A stretch of 64,000 nt of DNA. Origin: Paraburkholderia sartisoli. Its GTDB lineage: Bacteria; Pseudomonadota; Gammaproteobacteria; Burkholderiales; Burkholderiaceae. Positions 19,066 to 27,827 of the stretch are shown piece after piece (the stretch's first letter is position 1; each line of letters begins with the position of its first letter). The translations under genes were made by a program, and so were the position numbers. The notes below the pieces were generated by a model. The model searched no databases, was not told the DNA's origin, and was given only the letters and a program-made list of their open reading frames with translations. The stretch is taken from NCBI RefSeq assembly GCF_900107685.1, contig NZ_FNRQ01000005.1:372001-436000 (forward strand). Reading direction: 5' to 3'.

Positions 19066-19260
19066 TTAAACCATTCGAACGATAAAAGACAAAACCATAC
19101 TCAAAACCAAAGTAGACATAAAGGGAAAAGGGTACTCTTTCCCAGCAATCCTGAGGGTGACATCCCCCGGCAATCTCCCGATGCCGACCTTCCTGAGCCA
19201 CGGCCAGCACCGCGACAAAACCGCGACAGCAACAAAAGTAGTGAGTAACCAGCGGATCAT
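19066..19260 (-). CDS. DUF2905 family small membrane protein
   Basis: 64-residue protein with two hydrophobic segments (residues 2-18 and about 47-63) flanking a short loop, KVGIGRLPGDVTLRIAGKEYPFPF, whose GRLPGD core is the DUF2905 hallmark. The start at 19260 is chosen because it places the first membrane segment at the N-terminus; an in-frame codon at 19311 adds non-conserved residues overlapping the upstream gene. The stop adjoins the palindromic element. Function unknown. Confidence 0.8.
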   Translation of the reverse strand: MIRWLLTTFVAVAVLSRCWPWLRKVGIGRLPGDVTLRIAGKEYPFPFMSTLVLSMVLSFIVRMV

Positions 19261-19270
19261 GGCATCGCGC

Positions 19271-20464
19271 TCAAAGCGAATGTGACCGGTCGCCGCGCGC
19301 AAACGCGGCAATCCCCTCGTCGATGCCGCGCGAAAACGCGATCACCTTGAAAAGCTCCCCCATCTCGGCCTCGGAAAGCAGCTTCTGCACCGCATTCGCC
19401 GCAGGCAAATACCGCTTGATGTCCGAAGGATCCAGATCGCCAAGCGCATCGGTAATGCCGGCATTCAACAAAAACCGCGCCTGCGATGTATACCCAAGCA
19501 GATCCACCCCCGTATCCACACCCGCTTCGGCGACGCCACTAAACTCGACGTGTGCAGTAATGTCCTGCAACCCGGGATACAAAAACGGATCGCCATGCGC
19601 ACGATGCCGGTAGTGACACATCAGCGTCCCCTGCGCGCGCTGCGCATGGTAATACTCGTGGCGCGGAAATCCATAGTCGATAAAAAACGCGGCGCCACGT
19701 TCAAGCATCGTACAGATCGTCCGCGTAAAGGCAAACGCGGCCTCGTGTGTTTCAGCGACATAGTCGCCGTCCACTTCGAGGGAATCGAGAAACGCCATGT
19801 CGGCAGTCGTGCCAACCGGCCGGTCCTCGAACGTCAACGCGCCATCGCGCCAGGTCACGCCACGCTCACGCCACACGCCACCGGTACGCGCAAAGAGCCG
19901 CACCGGCATCGCGTCGAGCACTTCATTGCCAATCACGACACCCTCGAAGCGCTCGGGCAACGCATCCAGCCAGCGCACCTTCGCAGCCAGCGCGGGCGCC
20001 TCCGCTTCGATCGTCGCACGCTGACGCTCACGCAGTTCGCCCGACAGATCGACGATCGAATACGTGTCGAATTCGACGTCCTGCGCCGCAAGTTCATTCA
20101 GAAGCCCCGCCGCGAGTTTGCCGGTGCCGGCGCCAAATTCCATCACGGCACGCGTGCCGCTCGCTGACAGGGTCTCCGCCACGGGGCGCGCGAGCGTCGC
20201 GGCGAAAAGCGGCGACAGCTCGGGCGCGGTGACGAAATCGCTGCCGTCCTCCGCGCGGCGCCCAAACTTCATCGCGCCGCCACTGTAGTAGCCGAGGCCC
20301 GGCGCGTACAGCGCGCGCTCCATGTAGCGCTCAAACGGCAGCCAGCCGCCGTTCGCGTCGATCTCCGCGCGGATCCGCGCGACCAGCGCCTCCGACTGCG
20401 CAAGCGCGGCCGCGCCGGGAGCAGGTAAACTATCGGGTTCGTGAGCTTTCGGATTCATCCGCAT
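19271..20464 (-). CDS. SAM-dependent methyltransferase, MidA/NDUFAF7 family (COG1565)
   Basis: 397-residue protein of the family containing mitochondrial NDUFAF7/MidA, which in eukaryotes methylates a complex I subunit arginine. Motifs: GGWLPFERYMERALYAPGLGYYSGG, FVTAPELSPLFAATLARPVAE, the SAM-binding VMEFGAGTGKLAAGLLNEL, FEGVVIGNEVLDAMPVRLF and FIDYGFPRHEYYHAQRAQGTLMCHYRHRAH split across the C-terminal half. Starts at 20464 (MRMN) or 20458 (MNPK) are equally plausible. It is divergent from the SDR gene with only about 7-13 bases between the start codons, so both must use promoters inside the neighbouring gene or leaderless starts. Confidence 0.88.
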   Translation of the reverse strand: MRMNPKAHEPDSLPAPGAAALAQSEALVARIRAEIDANGGWLPFERYMERALYAPGLGYYSGGAMKFGRRAEDGSDFVTAPELSPLFAATLARPVAETLSASGTRAVMEFGAGTGKLAAGLLNELAAQDVEFDTYSIVDLSGELRERQRATIEAEAPALAAKVRWLDALPERFEGVVIGNEVLDAMPVRLFARTGGVWRERGVTWRDGALTFEDRPVGTTADMAFLDSLEVDGDYVAETHEAAFAFTRTICTMLERGAAFFIDYGFPRHEYYHAQRAQGTLMCHYRHRAHGDPFLYPGLQDITAHVEFSGVAEAGVDTGVDLLGYTSQARFLLNAGITDALGDLDPSDIKRYLPAANAVQKLLSEAEMGELFKVIAFSRGIDEGIAAFARGDRSHSL

Positions 20465-20471
20465 ATTGTAA

Positions 20472-21296
20472 ATGACCGACTCTTCCAGCACTTCACCCAC
20501 CGGCAGCATCCACGGCGCCCCCGCGCGCATCGTCCTGATCACCGGCGCGGCCCGCCGGATTGGCCGCGCGCTCGCCATCGGCTTCGCGTCGAAAGGCTGG
20601 GACGTGGCCGTGCATTACGGTGCGTCCCGCGAGGAAGCGGATGAAGTGGTCGAGGAGATCGTCGCGCTCGGCCGTCGTGCGGTCGCGCTGCACGCGGATC
20701 TCGCCGACGAAGCACAGGTCCTGAAGCTCGTGCCGGATTGCATCGCAGCGCTCGGCCGTCCCGCGTGCGTGATCAACAATGCATCGCTCTTCGCTGAAGA
20801 CGCGGCGGACGACGTCGGCTATGAACGGCTGCTGCATCTCACGGCGATCAACCTGGCGGCGCCGCTCGTGCTGGCGCGCACGTTGCATGAAGCGACGCCG
20901 CAAGCCGCGTGCAGCGACGAATCGCTGCGCGGCTGCGTCATCAACGTGCTGGACCAGAAGCTGTACAACATGAATCCGGACTATCTTTCATACACGGTGT
21001 TGAAGGCCGCGCTGCAGACGGCAACCGTCGCGCTCGCGCAGGCGCTCGCGCCGAAGCTGCGCGTGGTCGGGCTGGCGCCTGGGCTCACGCTGCAATCCGC
21101 CGATCAAACGCCGCAGGGTTTCGCCGAGTCGCATGCGGTCACGCCGCTTGGCCGTGCTTCGCGTCCAGAAGACCTGGTGGCCGCCGCGCTGTATCTCGCG
21201 GATGCGCAGGGCGTGACGGGCTCGACGCTGGTCGTCGACGGCGGTCAGCATCTCGTGCCGTTGCCGCGCGACGTAATGTTTTTGACGGGCGCCTGA
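20472..21296 (+). CDS. SDR family oxidoreductase, pteridine reductase/FolM-like
   Basis: 274-residue short-chain dehydrogenase. The cofactor motif is VLITGAARRIGRALAIGFA, where TGxxxRIG with Arg indicates NADPH use. The NNAS motif (VINNASLF) and catalytic YTVLK (YxxxK) are present, but the usual catalytic Ser position reads NVLDQKLYN, an Asp-containing variant typical of pteridine reductases and FolM. The C-terminal half has GLAPGLTL and GSTLVVDGGQHLV. Because folB follows 81 bases later, a dihydromonapterin or dihydrofolate reductase role is inferred. Confidence 0.8.
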   Translation: MTDSSSTSPTGSIHGAPARIVLITGAARRIGRALAIGFASKGWDVAVHYGASREEADEVVEEIVALGRRAVALHADLADEAQVLKLVPDCIAALGRPACVINNASLFAEDAADDVGYERLLHLTAINLAAPLVLARTLHEATPQAACSDESLRGCVINVLDQKLYNMNPDYLSYTVLKAALQTATVALAQALAPKLRVVGLAPGLTLQSADQTPQGFAESHAVTPLGRASRPEDLVAAALYLADAQGVTGSTLVVDGGQHLVPLPRDVMFLTGA

Positions 21297-21377
21297 ACGC
21301 ACGCGAAGGCCTGCAGGCCTTCACTGCGCGAAGCGCTCCCTGCGTGTCCGCACGCTTCTATCGACACTGGAACGATC

Positions 21378-21773
21378 ATGCACGACGCTCTTTCGCATCC
21401 CCGGCTCGCCGACTGTCGCCGGCTCTTTCTGCGCAACTACGAAGTGCACATCAACATCGGCGTGCATGACTTCGAAAAGCGCGGCGAGCAGCGCGTCGTG
21501 ATCAACGTGGAGCTATACGTGCCGCTCGCCTTGTCCACGCCTGTCGCGGACAGGCTGAGCGAAGTCGTCGACTATGACTTCATGCGCTCGACCATCGCGC
21601 GTCGCGTCGAACAGGGCCACATCCATCTGCAGGAAACGCTCTGCGACGATCTCGTCAAGACCCTGCTCGCGCATCCGCAGGTGCGCGCGGCACGCGTTTC
21701 GACAGAAAAACCGGATGTGTATCCGGACTGCGACGCCGTCGGCGTCGAAGTCTTCCGGATCAAGGAAGATTAA
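21378..21773 (+). CDS. folB: Dihydroneopterin aldolase FolB
   Basis: 131-residue member of the FolB/FolX family: RLFLRNYEVHINIGVHDFEKRGEQRVVINVELYV is the tunnelling-fold N-terminus, followed by LSEVVDYDFMRSTIA and HIHLQETLCDDLVKTLLA containing the catalytic Glu. The C-terminus (VRAARVSTEKPDVYPDCDAVGVEVFR) completes the family pattern. It cleaves 7,8-dihydroneopterin to 6-hydroxymethyl-dihydropterin and glycolaldehyde in folate synthesis. It follows the pteridine-reductase-like SDR gene, and its end overlaps the 3' end of the convergent ttcA by 4 bases. Confidence 0.93.
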   Translation: MHDALSHPRLADCRRLFLRNYEVHINIGVHDFEKRGEQRVVINVELYVPLALSTPVADRLSEVVDYDFMRSTIARRVEQGHIHLQETLCDDLVKTLLAHPQVRAARVSTEKPDVYPDCDAVGVEVFRIKED

Positions 21774-22714
21774 GCGTCGGCTGTATTGGCAGCCGTTGCG
21801 CTAACGTCAGGGGCAGCGGCGCGCGCCGCGGGACGCACGAACTCGATGCGGTTCTCGCTGGAATGCGAGAACACGAGCGCCGTCTGCGTGTAGGACGTGT
21901 CGCCGAAGAGCGACGCTTCGTCGATCTTCGCGAGACCCGATGCGAGCGCGCGGAAATCGAACAGGCTGGTGTCGGCGAGATGCGACGGCACGACGTCGGA
22001 CAGCGCGCGAAACACGTTGTCGACGCGGCCCGGCGTGTCGCGTTCCCATTGCGTCAGCATGTCCTTCACTTTCTTGCGCTGAAGATTTTCCTGCGAACCG
22101 CACAGGTCGCACGGAATGATCGGATATTCCATCGCACGCGCGTACGTCGCGATGTCCGACTCCTTGCAGTACGCGAGCGGCCGGATCACGATGTGCGCGC
22201 CGTCGTCGGTGGCGAGCTTCGGCGGCATCGCCTTCATCTTTCCACCAAAGAACAGGTTCAGGAAAAACGTCTCGACGATGTCGTCACGATGGTGGCCCAG
22301 CGCGATCTTGTTGGCCCCCAGCTCTTTTGCCGTGCGGTAAATCACGCCGCGGCGCAGGCGCGAGCACAGCGAGCACGTGGTCTTGCCCTCGGGCACCTTC
22401 TCCTTGACGATCGAATGCGTGTCCGCTTCGACGATCCGGTACTTCACGCCGATCGACTCGAAATACTGCGGCAGGATTTCTTCGGGAAAGCCAGGATGCT
22501 TCTGGTCGAGATTCATCGCGATGATCTCGAAGTCGATCGGCGCGCGCTTTTGCAGCGCGAGCAGAACGGAGAGCATCGTGTACGAGTCTTTGCCGCCACT
22601 CATGCACGTCAGGATTTTGTCCCCGTCCTCGATCATGTTGAAGTCAGCAATCGCTTTGCCGACCTGCGACTGCAACCGGGTTTCGAGGCGGAAAAAATTG
22701 TTTGAGGCTTTCAT
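21770..22714 (-). CDS. ttcA: tRNA 2-thiocytidine(32) synthetase TtcA
   Basis: 314-residue PP-loop ATPase that thiolates C32 of certain tRNAs. The ATP-binding motif CMSGGKDS lies at residues 37-44. The two CxxC motifs that bind the catalytic [4Fe-4S] cluster are present in TTCSLCSRLRRG and IPCDLCGSQENLQR, and the family block GANKIALGHHRDDIVETFFLNLFFGG is intact. The start at 22714 (MKASNNFFRLE) matches family length; the long upstream open frame is rejected because it is not conserved in style. It is convergent with folB. Confidence 0.95.
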   Translation of the reverse strand: MKASNNFFRLETRLQSQVGKAIADFNMIEDGDKILTCMSGGKDSYTMLSVLLALQKRAPIDFEIIAMNLDQKHPGFPEEILPQYFESIGVKYRIVEADTHSIVKEKVPEGKTTCSLCSRLRRGVIYRTAKELGANKIALGHHRDDIVETFFLNLFFGGKMKAMPPKLATDDGAHIVIRPLAYCKESDIATYARAMEYPIIPCDLCGSQENLQRKKVKDMLTQWERDTPGRVDNVFRALSDVVPSHLADTSLFDFRALASGLAKIDEASLFGDTSYTQTALVFSHSSENRIEFVRPAARAAAPDVSATAANTADA

Positions 22715-23037
22715 GGCAGGCACGCAACAGAGTGAAGATTGCCGCAGTGGCGCGTGGACGCCGGGAAAAGGCGTCAGAAAGCGGTACCGGGCAGAACCCG
22801 GATGATACATCCAAATACAAATCAAGCACTTGGCGAGCAGACGGCGCGCCTGCAGGAGGAAATGTGCAAGTGGCAGAAGGCCGGTCGATATCCATCTGGC
22901 AGCCAGGGAAATCACCTGATGCGCTGCGTCGGTGGGTTTTGCGCAACGGCGGCAGTAGCGCCGGGTGGGAGGCGTCTTCGATAGCGCGAAGTGCGTGCTA
23001 ACATTGAAGGCTTCCAACTCGACCCCTCGTCGGCGCC
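22715..23037. other. 323-base divergent intergenic region between ttcA and glmU
   Basis: No gene, RNA or strong repeat was recognised. It must contain the promoters of ttcA (minus) and glmU (plus). The hexamer TTGAAG occurs close to glmU but no well-matched promoter pair stood out. Confidence 0.6.
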
Positions 23038-24399
23038 ATGAATATAGTCATTTTGGCGGCAGGCACCGGTAAGCGCATGCGCTCCGCGCTGCCCAAGGTG
23101 CTGCATCCACTGGCCGGCCGGCCGCTTCTGTCCCACGTCATCGATACTGCCCGCACGCTCGACCCGACGCGACTCGTCGTCGTGATCGGTCATGGAGCGG
23201 AGGCTGTACGGGGCGCCGTCGCGGCGCCCGACGTGCAGTTCGCGGTGCAGGAGCAACAGCTCGGCACGGGACATGCCGTGCAGCAGGCGCTGCCGCTGCT
23301 CGATCCCTCCGTGCCCACGCTCGTGCTATATGGCGACGTGCCGCTCACGCGCGCAGGCACGTTAAAGCGTCTGACCGACCGCGCGGGCCAGGGCGGCTAT
23401 GGCGTGCTTACCGTGACGCTCGACGACCCCGCCGGCTACGGCCGCATCGTGCGCGACGCGAACGGCAAGGTGCTGCGCATCGTCGAACAGAAAGACGCGA
23501 CACCGGAGCAGTTGAAGATTGCCGAAATCAACACCGGCATCATCGTCACGCCCACGCAGCAACTCACACGCTGGCTCGCATCGTTGAAGAACGACAACGC
23601 GCAGGGCGAGTACTACCTCACCGACGTGGTCGAACTCGCGATCGAAAGCGGCCTCGATGTGGTCACCGCGCAGCCGGACGAAGCGTGGGAAACGCTCGGC
23701 GTCAACAGCAAGCAGCAACTCGCGGAACTCGAGCGCATCCATCAGGGCAACGTGGCCGAAGCGCTGCTCGTGGCGGGCGTCACGCTGGCCGATCCGGCGC
23801 GTATCGACGTGCGCGGCACGCTGGAATGCGGCCGCGACGTTTCGATCGACGTGAACTGCGTGTTCGAAGGCACCGTCACGCTGGGCGATAACGTGACGAT
23901 TGCGGCGAACTGCGTGATCCGTAACGCGACGATCGGCGCGGGCACGCGCGTCGACGCGTTCACGCATATCGAAGGCGCGGACGTCGGCGCGAACGTCGTG
24001 CTCGGACCGTACGCACGGCTGCGCCCGGGCGCGACGCTGAAGGACGAATCGCACGTCGGCAACTTTGTCGAAGTGAAGAACGCGGTGCTCGGGCACGGCT
24101 CGAAAGCGAATCACCTCACTTATATCGGCGACGCCGATATCGGCGCGCGCGTGAACATCGGCGCGGGCACGATTACGTGCAATTACGACGGCGCGAACAA
24201 GTCCCGCACGATCATCGAAGACGACGTGTTCGTCGGCTCCGATACGCAGCTCGTCGCGCCGGTGCGCGTCGGGCGCGGCGTGACGATCGCGGCGGGCACG
24301 ACGGTATGGAAAGACGTCGAGGAGAATCTCCTCGTGCTGAACGAGAAGACGCAGATCGGCAAGACAGGCTACGTTCGTCCGGTCAAGAAAAAAGGCTGA
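23038..24399 (+). CDS. glmU: Bifunctional GlcNAc-1-P uridyltransferase / GlcN-1-P acetyltransferase GlmU
   Basis: 453-residue enzyme making UDP-GlcNAc. The N-terminal pyrophosphorylase has VILAAGTGKRMRSALPKVLHPLAGRPLL, then QEQQLGTGHAVQQAL and LYGDVPLTR. The C-terminal left-handed beta-helix shows hexapeptide repeats (about residues 260-440), with HVGNFVEVKNAVLG, HLTYIGDADIGARVNIGAGTITCNYDGANK and DVFVGSDTQLVAPV acetyl-CoA-site blocks. It is followed 60 bases later by glmS, so the two enzymes of amino-sugar synthesis are adjacent and probably co-transcribed. Confidence 0.97.
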   Translation: MNIVILAAGTGKRMRSALPKVLHPLAGRPLLSHVIDTARTLDPTRLVVVIGHGAEAVRGAVAAPDVQFAVQEQQLGTGHAVQQALPLLDPSVPTLVLYGDVPLTRAGTLKRLTDRAGQGGYGVLTVTLDDPAGYGRIVRDANGKVLRIVEQKDATPEQLKIAEINTGIIVTPTQQLTRWLASLKNDNAQGEYYLTDVVELAIESGLDVVTAQPDEAWETLGVNSKQQLAELERIHQGNVAEALLVAGVTLADPARIDVRGTLECGRDVSIDVNCVFEGTVTLGDNVTIAANCVIRNATIGAGTRVDAFTHIEGADVGANVVLGPYARLRPGATLKDESHVGNFVEVKNAVLGHGSKANHLTYIGDADIGARVNIGAGTITCNYDGANKSRTIIEDDVFVGSDTQLVAPVRVGRGVTIAAGTTVWKDVEENLLVLNEKTQIGKTGYVRPVKKKG

Positions 24400-24459
24400 C
24401 GGGACGCGCCGCGTTCTGACACTTCGCGGTACCCAACCCCTGCAAAGGAACTGATATTT

Positions 24460-26277
24460 ATGTGCGGCATTGTCGGCGCGGTTGCGCAACGTAACATCGT
24501 CCCGGTTCTGATCGAAGGACTGCGGCGCCTCGAATATCGCGGCTACGATTCCTGCGGCGTGGCCGTGCTCGCGGGCGGCGAGCCGCGTCGCGCGCGCAGC
24601 GTGGCGCGCGTCGCCGATCTCGACGAGCAGGTGCGCGAGACGCATCTCGAAGGCTTCACGGGTATCGCGCACACGCGCTGGGCGACGCACGGCGCGCCGG
24701 TCACGAACAACGCGCATCCGATTTTCTCGCGCAATGCGCTTGCGCTCGTACACAACGGAATCATCGAGAACTACGAGTCGCTGCGTGAGATGCTGCGCGG
24801 CAAGGGCTACGAGTTCGTCTCGCAGACCGACACCGAAGTGATCGCGCATCTGATCCACAGCCTCTATCGCGGCGACCTGTTCGTAGCGGTGCGCGAGGCC
24901 GTGCAGCAACTGCACGGCGCGTACGCGATCGCGGTGGAACATAAGGACCAGCCGAACACGGTGGTCGGCGCGCGCCAGGGCTCGCCACTCGTCGTCGGTC
25001 TGGGTCAGGGCGAAAACTTCCTCGCTTCGGACGCGCTCGCGCTGGCGGGCAGCACCGAGCATTTCATCTTCCTCGAAGAGGGCGACGTTTGCGAGCTCAC
25101 GCTCGAACGCGTGCGCGTCGCCGATCGCGACGGCCGCGACGTGGAGCGCGAAGTGCGTACGGTCGCGGCCTATGGCGGCGCGGTCGAGCTCGGGCCCTAT
25201 CGTCACTTCATGCAGAAGGAAATCTTCGAGCAGCCGCGCGCGATCAGCGACACGATTCCGCAGGCCGATTCGTTCGATGCATCGCTCTTTGGCGACGCAG
25301 CGGCCAGGGCATTCGGCGAGATCGACAACCTGCTGATTCTCGCGTGCGGCACGAGCTATTACTCGGGGCTGACGGCGAAATACTGGCTCGAATCGATCGC
25401 GAAGATTCCGACGCAGGTCGAGATCGCGAGCGAATACCGCTATCGCGATTCAGTGCCGAATCCGAAGTCGCTGGTGGTGGTGATTTCGCAGTCGGGCGAG
25501 ACGGCCGATACGCTCGCCGCGCTCAAGCACGCGCAGTCGCTTGGGCACAGGCATACGCTTTCGGTGTGCAACGTCGGCACGAGCGCGATGGTGCGGCTCA
25601 CCGAACTGTCATTCCTGACGCACGCGGGGCGCGAGATCGGCGTGGCGTCGACCAAGGCGTTCACGACGCAGCTCGTCGCGCTGTTCGTGCTGGCCGCGAC
25701 GCTGGGCAAACTGCGCGGGCACGTCGACGCTTCGCTCGAAGCGCAATACGTGCGCCAGTTGCGCCATCTGCCGGCCGCGCTCAACAGCGTGCTGGCGCTG
25801 GAGCCGCAGATCATCGCGTGGTCGGAAGATTTCTCGCGCAAGGAAAATGCGTTGTTCCTCGGGCGTGGCCTGCATTACCCGATTGCACTCGAAGGCGCAC
25901 TGAAGCTCAAGGAAATCTCGTACATCCACGCGGAAGCGTACCCGGCGGGTGAGCTCAAGCACGGGCCGCTCGCGCTGGTGACGGAAGCGATGCCAGTCGT
26001 GACGGTCGCGCCGAACGACGCGCTGCTCGAGAAGCTGAAGTCGAACATGCAGGAAGTGCGTGCGCGCGGCGGCGAGCTGTATGTGTTCGCCGACTCGGAC
26101 ACGCGCATCGTCAGCGAAGAGGGGCTGCATGTGATCCGGATGCCGGAGCACTATGGTGTGCTGTCGCCGATCCTGCACGTCGTGCCGCTGCAGTTGCTGG
26201 CGTATCACACGGCGTGCTCGCGGGGCACGGATGTCGACAAGCCCCGTAACCTCGCCAAATCCGTGACGGTTGAGTGA
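24460..26277 (+). CDS. glmS: Glutamine-fructose-6-phosphate aminotransferase GlmS
   Basis: 605-residue enzyme producing glucosamine-6-phosphate. The glutaminase domain begins with the processed catalytic Cys2 (MCGIVGAVAQRN), followed by RRLEYRGYDSCG and HTRWATHG. Two SIS domains follow, with ACGTSYYSGL, ISQSGETADTLAAL, EIGVASTKAFTTQ and GRGLHYPIALEGALKLKEISYIHAEAYPAGELKHGP. The C-terminus, PRNLAKSVTVE, is the highly conserved region that attTn7 recognition exploits elsewhere. The accessory block starts 51 bases after its stop. Confidence 0.97.
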   Translation: MCGIVGAVAQRNIVPVLIEGLRRLEYRGYDSCGVAVLAGGEPRRARSVARVADLDEQVRETHLEGFTGIAHTRWATHGAPVTNNAHPIFSRNALALVHNGIIENYESLREMLRGKGYEFVSQTDTEVIAHLIHSLYRGDLFVAVREAVQQLHGAYAIAVEHKDQPNTVVGARQGSPLVVGLGQGENFLASDALALAGSTEHFIFLEEGDVCELTLERVRVADRDGRDVEREVRTVAAYGGAVELGPYRHFMQKEIFEQPRAISDTIPQADSFDASLFGDAAARAFGEIDNLLILACGTSYYSGLTAKYWLESIAKIPTQVEIASEYRYRDSVPNPKSLVVVISQSGETADTLAALKHAQSLGHRHTLSVCNVGTSAMVRLTELSFLTHAGREIGVASTKAFTTQLVALFVLAATLGKLRGHVDASLEAQYVRQLRHLPAALNSVLALEPQIIAWSEDFSRKENALFLGRGLHYPIALEGALKLKEISYIHAEAYPAGELKHGPLALVTEAMPVVTVAPNDALLEKLKSNMQEVRARGGELYVFADSDTRIVSEEGLHVIRMPEHYGVLSPILHVVPLQLLAYHTACSRGTDVDKPRNLAKSVTVE

Positions 26278-26328
26278 TTCGTTTCAGCGCTCAACCCGTG
26301 CGCCATCCGGTTATTTCCGATGGCTGCA

Positions 26329-27273
26329 TCAGGCGCGCGAGTGAGAAGGCGAAACATGCCGGCGCGCCGTCCAGCGTTCCGGCAAGAAACGCCACGCCAA
26401 CAAAACCAGTGCGATGGCCGCAGGAAGCCAGTTTAAATCGGTCGGCACGGGCTCTCGATGTGCCAGACGCTCATCGAGCATTGCCCCAACCGCGTCTTGC
26501 GGAACACGAACACGTCGATATCCAAAACCAGTTCGCTGAGCGACGGATGCCAGATATTGGCCGCGAAGTTCGGAAAGTTCTTCGTGGCTTTCGACGGCGA
26601 TACTGGCGCCCGGTTGCGGCGGTACCTGTATCACGTCGTCGGCGCGCCAGTACCCGATACGGTTGCCGCTCTCGTCGGTTCGCGGGATGGCAGCGGGTTG
26701 GTCGCCCCCTACGCCCATCAGCCAGCCTTTCACCTGGCCGGGAGCAATGTCGCGCACGCGCTCGTCTGAAGGTAGTACCGGTGGCGCTTCCTGTCCGTCC
26801 GTGAAAAAAATGACCCCCGTGTCGTGTCCCACGCTCTGAGACGTGCGGACAGCCGAATAGACGCCGCCTTCGGCAATCCGGCTCCAGTTGCTCCAGCGCA
26901 TCCGGCCATCGATGCTGTCAAGGGAGGCGAGCAGCGCATCATAGTTGCTGCAAACCTCAATGGGAGGCAGCAAGAGCAGGGTGCTTTGGCCAGTGAAAAC
27001 GCTCCAGCCGATTTTTGAGCCGCAGGGCAACCGCTCCAGACTGTCCCGCATGACTTCGCGCGCAAAGTTCAGCCGGCTTAGTGGTGTGTTACCCAGGCTG
27101 ACGTCTTCGACGTCCATACTCTGCGTGATATCGAAGGTGACGATGTAGCTGAACACGCTCCGCTGGAGCGTCAAGCCCGGCATCCACACAGCGGCGGCTA
27201 GCAACGGCACCGCCGCAACAGTCGCCCAATGTCGCTGCTCAAACAGGCCGAGCGTCATCGCCGGGAAATTCAT
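26329..27273 (-). CDS. mxaL: MxaL-like von Willebrand factor A protein
   Basis: 314-residue membrane-anchored vWA protein, last of six tightly linked minus-strand genes. An N-terminal hydrophobic segment (about residues 16-34) is followed by the vWA domain, whose metal site reads D48-I-T50-Q-S52, i.e. DxTxS instead of the usual DxSxS, then IFFTDGQEAPP. A second hydrophobic segment lies near the C-terminus. In methylotrophs mxaL belongs to mxaACKL, needed to place Ca2+ in PQQ-methanol dehydrogenase. Its start overlaps the stop of mxaK. The stop is 51 bases from the convergent glmS. Confidence 0.78.
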   Translation of the reverse strand: MNFPAMTLGLFEQRHWATVAAVPLLAAAVWMPGLTLQRSVFSYIVTFDITQSMDVEDVSLGNTPLSRLNFAREVMRDSLERLPCGSKIGWSVFTGQSTLLLLPPIEVCSNYDALLASLDSIDGRMRWSNWSRIAEGGVYSAVRTSQSVGHDTGVIFFTDGQEAPPVLPSDERVRDIAPGQVKGWLMGVGGDQPAAIPRTDESGNRIGYWRADDVIQVPPQPGASIAVESHEELSELRGQYLASVAQRTGFGYRRVRVPQDAVGAMLDERLAHREPVPTDLNWLPAAIALVLLAWRFLPERWTARRHVSPSHSRA

Positions 27274-27827
27274 GGCAGGTCCTCGCTCTGCGCTCCGCGC
27301 ACCTTCACTTGAGTCTGCTTCTGGATGTCGGGCTCGTTCGAATCCATGTGCATCTCAGGTGCCAGCCGTAGCGCCCGTTCGAGGTTGTATCGGGCGTCCC
27401 AGTCGTCGGGGGCAAGCCGCAACACCGACCGATAACGTTCCTTGGCCTGCTCAAGCATCGGTAGCGACTGGATCGAACCCGGCGGGTCGCCGCGGGTCGC
27501 CTGGCGGAGATACATGTTGCCAAGGTCAAACAGCGCCGCTGTCTGTATCGCTTTGTTCGTATCCGCCGTGATCAGTCCGTCGTAAAGCCTTTGGGCGCCA
27601 GCATAGTCTCCCGTCTTCGACAGGAACACCGCGCGAGCGAGCCGCACCTCCGCTGCATCATCAACGATTCCCCCCGCTTCTGGCTTTGCTTTGCCGACAG
27701 TCGACGAGGTCACGACTGCGTGAGCGACAGAGCGCTCATAACGCAGCGTTGCCCCGTCATATATCGCTATTCCGGCAAGACAGAACGCCAGCGTTCCAAA
27801 AGCGATATGAATGGATGCCCGCCTCAT
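27270..27827 (-). CDS. mxaK: MxaK-like TPR protein
   Basis: 185-residue protein with an N-terminal signal/anchor (RRASIHIAFGTLAFCLAGIAIYDG) and a TPR-like region: ARAVFLSKTGDYAGAQRLYDGLI, TAALFDLGNMYLRQAT and AKERYRSVLRLAPDDWDARYNLERALRLAPE. The start at 27827 is fixed by a 4-base overlap with the mxaC stop. Size, position and TPR content match mxaK of the mxa cluster; the precise role in dehydrogenase maturation is not established. Confidence 0.75.
   Translation of the reverse strand: MRRASIHIAFGTLAFCLAGIAIYDGATLRYERSVAHAVVTSSTVGKAKPEAGGIVDDAAEVRLARAVFLSKTGDYAGAQRLYDGLITADTNKAIQTAALFDLGNMYLRQATRGDPPGSIQSLPMLEQAKERYRSVLRLAPDDWDARYNLERALRLAPEMHMDSNEPDIQKQTQVKVRGAQSEDLP

Noticed and set aside
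24400..24459. A glmS ribozyme or riboswitch upstream of glmS
   Set aside because: Only 60 bases separate glmU and glmS, too short for the known ribozyme, and no matching fold was seen. Such ribozymes are a Gram-positive feature.
26278..26328. Tn7 end or Tn7-like transposon junction behind glmS
   Set aside because: No TGTGGG-type end and no tnsABCD gene in the window; only the position fits.
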